Shown here in pieces: positions 6,229-7,522 of a stretch of 7,522 nucleotides of DNA. Both the position numbers and the translations under genes were made by a program. The first letter of the stretch is position 1; every line of letters begins with the position of its first letter. Origin of the DNA: Chromatiales bacterium (GTDB lineage Bacteria; Pseudomonadota; Gammaproteobacteria; Chromatiales; Chromatiaceae); NCBI GenBank assembly GCA_024762485.1, contig JANTHH010000137.1, positions 1 through 7,522 on the forward strand. Direction: 5' to 3'. The notes under the pieces are model-generated. The model did no database searches, had not been told where the DNA came from, and was given only the letters and a program-made list of their open reading frames with translations.

Positions 6229-6669
6229 TCAGTTCTCCCGCAGGGCCTGATGCTTGGTGCGGATAAAGTCCTTGTGTGGAACATAAAGCAGGTCGGCTAT
6301 CCGGCGAATGAGATGCTCCTCATAGTGATGAATCTCACCATCGGCGATAGCGACTTTCCACATCATCGACACCAAGGAGACCTTTTGCTGGGCAGAATAA
6401 CCCCTGTTGATGGTTTCAATATAACGATGCAGTGAGGCGCTGGACTCGGCGGCATCCAGAGCAAGCCTCTGCAAATCGGCCACCTCATCGTCCCGAAGAT
6501 TGAAGCCAGTTTGGATCAGATCGAGCAGGCGTGATTTTTCCTCATCAGCAAGGCTGAAGTCGGCCTTCGCTACCTCGATGAGCAGAACTGCGGCTGCAAG
6601 TTGTAGAGACGAAGCCGTCGATTCGTTTCGCTCATGACCTGAAAGCAGTTTCTTCAACTTTCCAAGCAT
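6229..6669 (-). CDS. TerB-fold (tellurite resistance TerB-like) protein
   Basis: A 146-residue, largely helical protein of the TerB-like superfamily. The two internally similar halves carry acidic motifs: AAAVLLIEVAKADFSLADEE (residues 25-44) and SMMWKVAIADGEIHHYEEHL (100-119), followed by IRRIADLLYVPHKDFIRTK. The paired 'A.aDg.i...E' acidic residues are the proposed metal-binding positions of the fold. The name does not imply tellurite resistance: no terC, terD, terE or terZ gene is nearby, and stand-alone TerB-like proteins are widespread and uncharacterised. The start ATG has GGGA a few bases upstream. It is the first gene after the rRNA terminator, leads the TerB-membrane protein-M61 run, and is clearly less GC-rich than the genes downstream. 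No convincing promoter was found in the 128 bases before it. Confidence 0.85.
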   Translation of the reverse strand: MLGKLKKLLSGHERNESTASSLQLAAAVLLIEVAKADFSLADEEKSRLLDLIQTGFNLRDDEVADLQRLALDAAESSASLHRYIETINRGYSAQQKVSLVSMMWKVAIADGEIHHYEEHLIRRIADLLYVPHKDFIRTKHQALREN

Positions 6670-6797
6670 AAAATCCCGTCAACCAAAAATTCAGACAACC
6701 ATGTTGGAATACAGCGGCGTCATGCCCCTCAACAGCTCACACTATGCACCAAGAAATGACCCGCCGCGATGAACGTATCCAGCATAAACACAAAAAG

Positions 6798-6831
6798 AAA
6801 AACCCCGACAGGATAACCTGTCGGGGTTTTT
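6798..6831 (-). terminator. Rho-independent terminator of the rRNA operon
   Basis: ACCCCGACAGG (6802-6812) pairs perfectly with CCTGTCGGGGT (6817-6827) around an ATAA loop, with a run of T after the stem on the minus strand and a run of A on the other side. It starts about ten bases after the 5S 3' end, so it ends the rRNA transcript before the TerB gene. The symmetric tracts would let it act in both directions. Confidence 0.92.
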
Positions 6832-6840
6832 CAAATTAAA

Positions 6841-6957
6841 GCCTGGCGATGACCTACTCTCACATGGGGAAACCCCACACTACCATCGGCGATACACCGT
6901 TTCACTTCTGAGTTCGGAATGGGATCAGGTGGTTCCAATGCTCTAAGGTCGCCAGAC
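6841..6957 (-). rRNA. rrf: 5S ribosomal RNA
   Basis: The minus strand carries the conserved 5S core: CCACCTGATCCCATTCCGAA, then CTCAGAAGTGAAAC, CGCCGATGGTAGTGTGGGG and CCATGTGAGAGTAGG, with terminal helix strands GTCTGGCG and CGCCAGGC. This is very close to the E. coli gene. The length is about 117 bases; the ends are set from the terminal helix and may be off by one or two. Confidence 0.96.
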
Positions 6958-7054
6958 AAACTGTTCGAGAATCCGTCTATGACGTGCTCTCATGTTCGGT
7001 TTGATCGATCAGACGCTGTCAGTATCAACTGCACCCAGAATTCTTGGGTGTTAT
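6958..7054 (-). other. 23S-5S transcribed spacer
   Basis: About 97 bases between the 23S 3' end and 5S, with no tRNA gene. Just after the 23S end is a possible small hairpin (CACCCA 7032-7037 with TGGGTG 7045-7050, seven-base loop holding GAATTC). Further on, TTGAT and ATCAA could pair. The spacer is expected to be removed by RNase processing; no other gene is seen in it. Confidence 0.8.

Positions 7055-7522
<468 letters not shown>

Noticed and set aside
6219..6284. Longer start for the membrane protein at 6284
   Set aside because: It would overlap the TerB gene by 56 bases and add a polar extension before the membrane anchor.
6229..6669. Tellurite resistance operon
   Set aside because: Only a TerB-fold gene is present; terZ, terA, terC, terD and terE are absent from the window.
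6670..6797. Sigma-70 promoter for the TerB gene
   Set aside because: Several -10-like strings (CATAGT, TATTCC) were tried, but none has a -35 box at acceptable spacing, so none is reported.
7032..7050. Imperfect palindrome around GAATTC in the 23S-5S spacer as a regulatory site
   Set aside because: It is best explained as an rRNA spacer processing hairpin and is weak, with six pairs.

Overview
The window looks like the chromosome of a high-GC gammaproteobacterium. Every gene I can support lies on the minus strand. The 23S and 5S genes have gammaproteobacterial character. The order rRNA operon, birA, pantothenate kinase, tRNA-Thr(UGU) is the order of the E. coli rrnB-murB-birA-coaA-thrU region. 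A purple-sulfur or Ectothiorhodospira-type lineage is possible, but that is inference. The window holds no mobile element, CRISPR array or integrase.

In the direction of transcription (right to left) it starts with the 3' part of a 23S rRNA gene (7522-7055), a spacer of about 97 bases, the 5S gene (6957-6841) and a strong rho-independent terminator (6831-6798). A tight three-gene run follows: a TerB-fold protein (6669-6229), a single-pass membrane protein of unknown function (6218-5628) and an M61-family aminopeptidase with a C-terminal PDZ domain (5628-3811). After 40 bases comes a second run: birA (3770-2787), coaX (2790-2044) and a membrane-anchored SPOR-domain protein (2040-1150). Within the two runs, genes overlap or are separated by at most 10 bases. 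tRNA-Thr(UGU) (1116-1041) and a GC-rich hairpin terminator (1035-1009) close this block.

Beyond the terminator a separate unit begins: a candidate flagellar sigma-28-type promoter (984-957), a 13-base palindrome (953-941), a ParA-like ATPase with an altered Walker A motif (905-99), and the first 34 codons of a STAS-domain protein (102-1) that overlaps the ParA gene by 4 bases and runs out of the window. This suggests the edge of a chemotaxis/flagellar or partner-switching cluster, which only the adjacent sequence can confirm.

Functionally, birA (biotin attachment to acetyl-CoA carboxylase and biotin repression) and coaX (first step of CoA synthesis) serve the same acyl-CoA metabolism. The SPOR protein points to the cell envelope and septum. 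The ParA-STAS pair is regulatory or positional. Most of the window is ordinary housekeeping sequence. The least ordinary part is the ParA-STAS unit at the left edge. I see no clear sign of a wholly new system.
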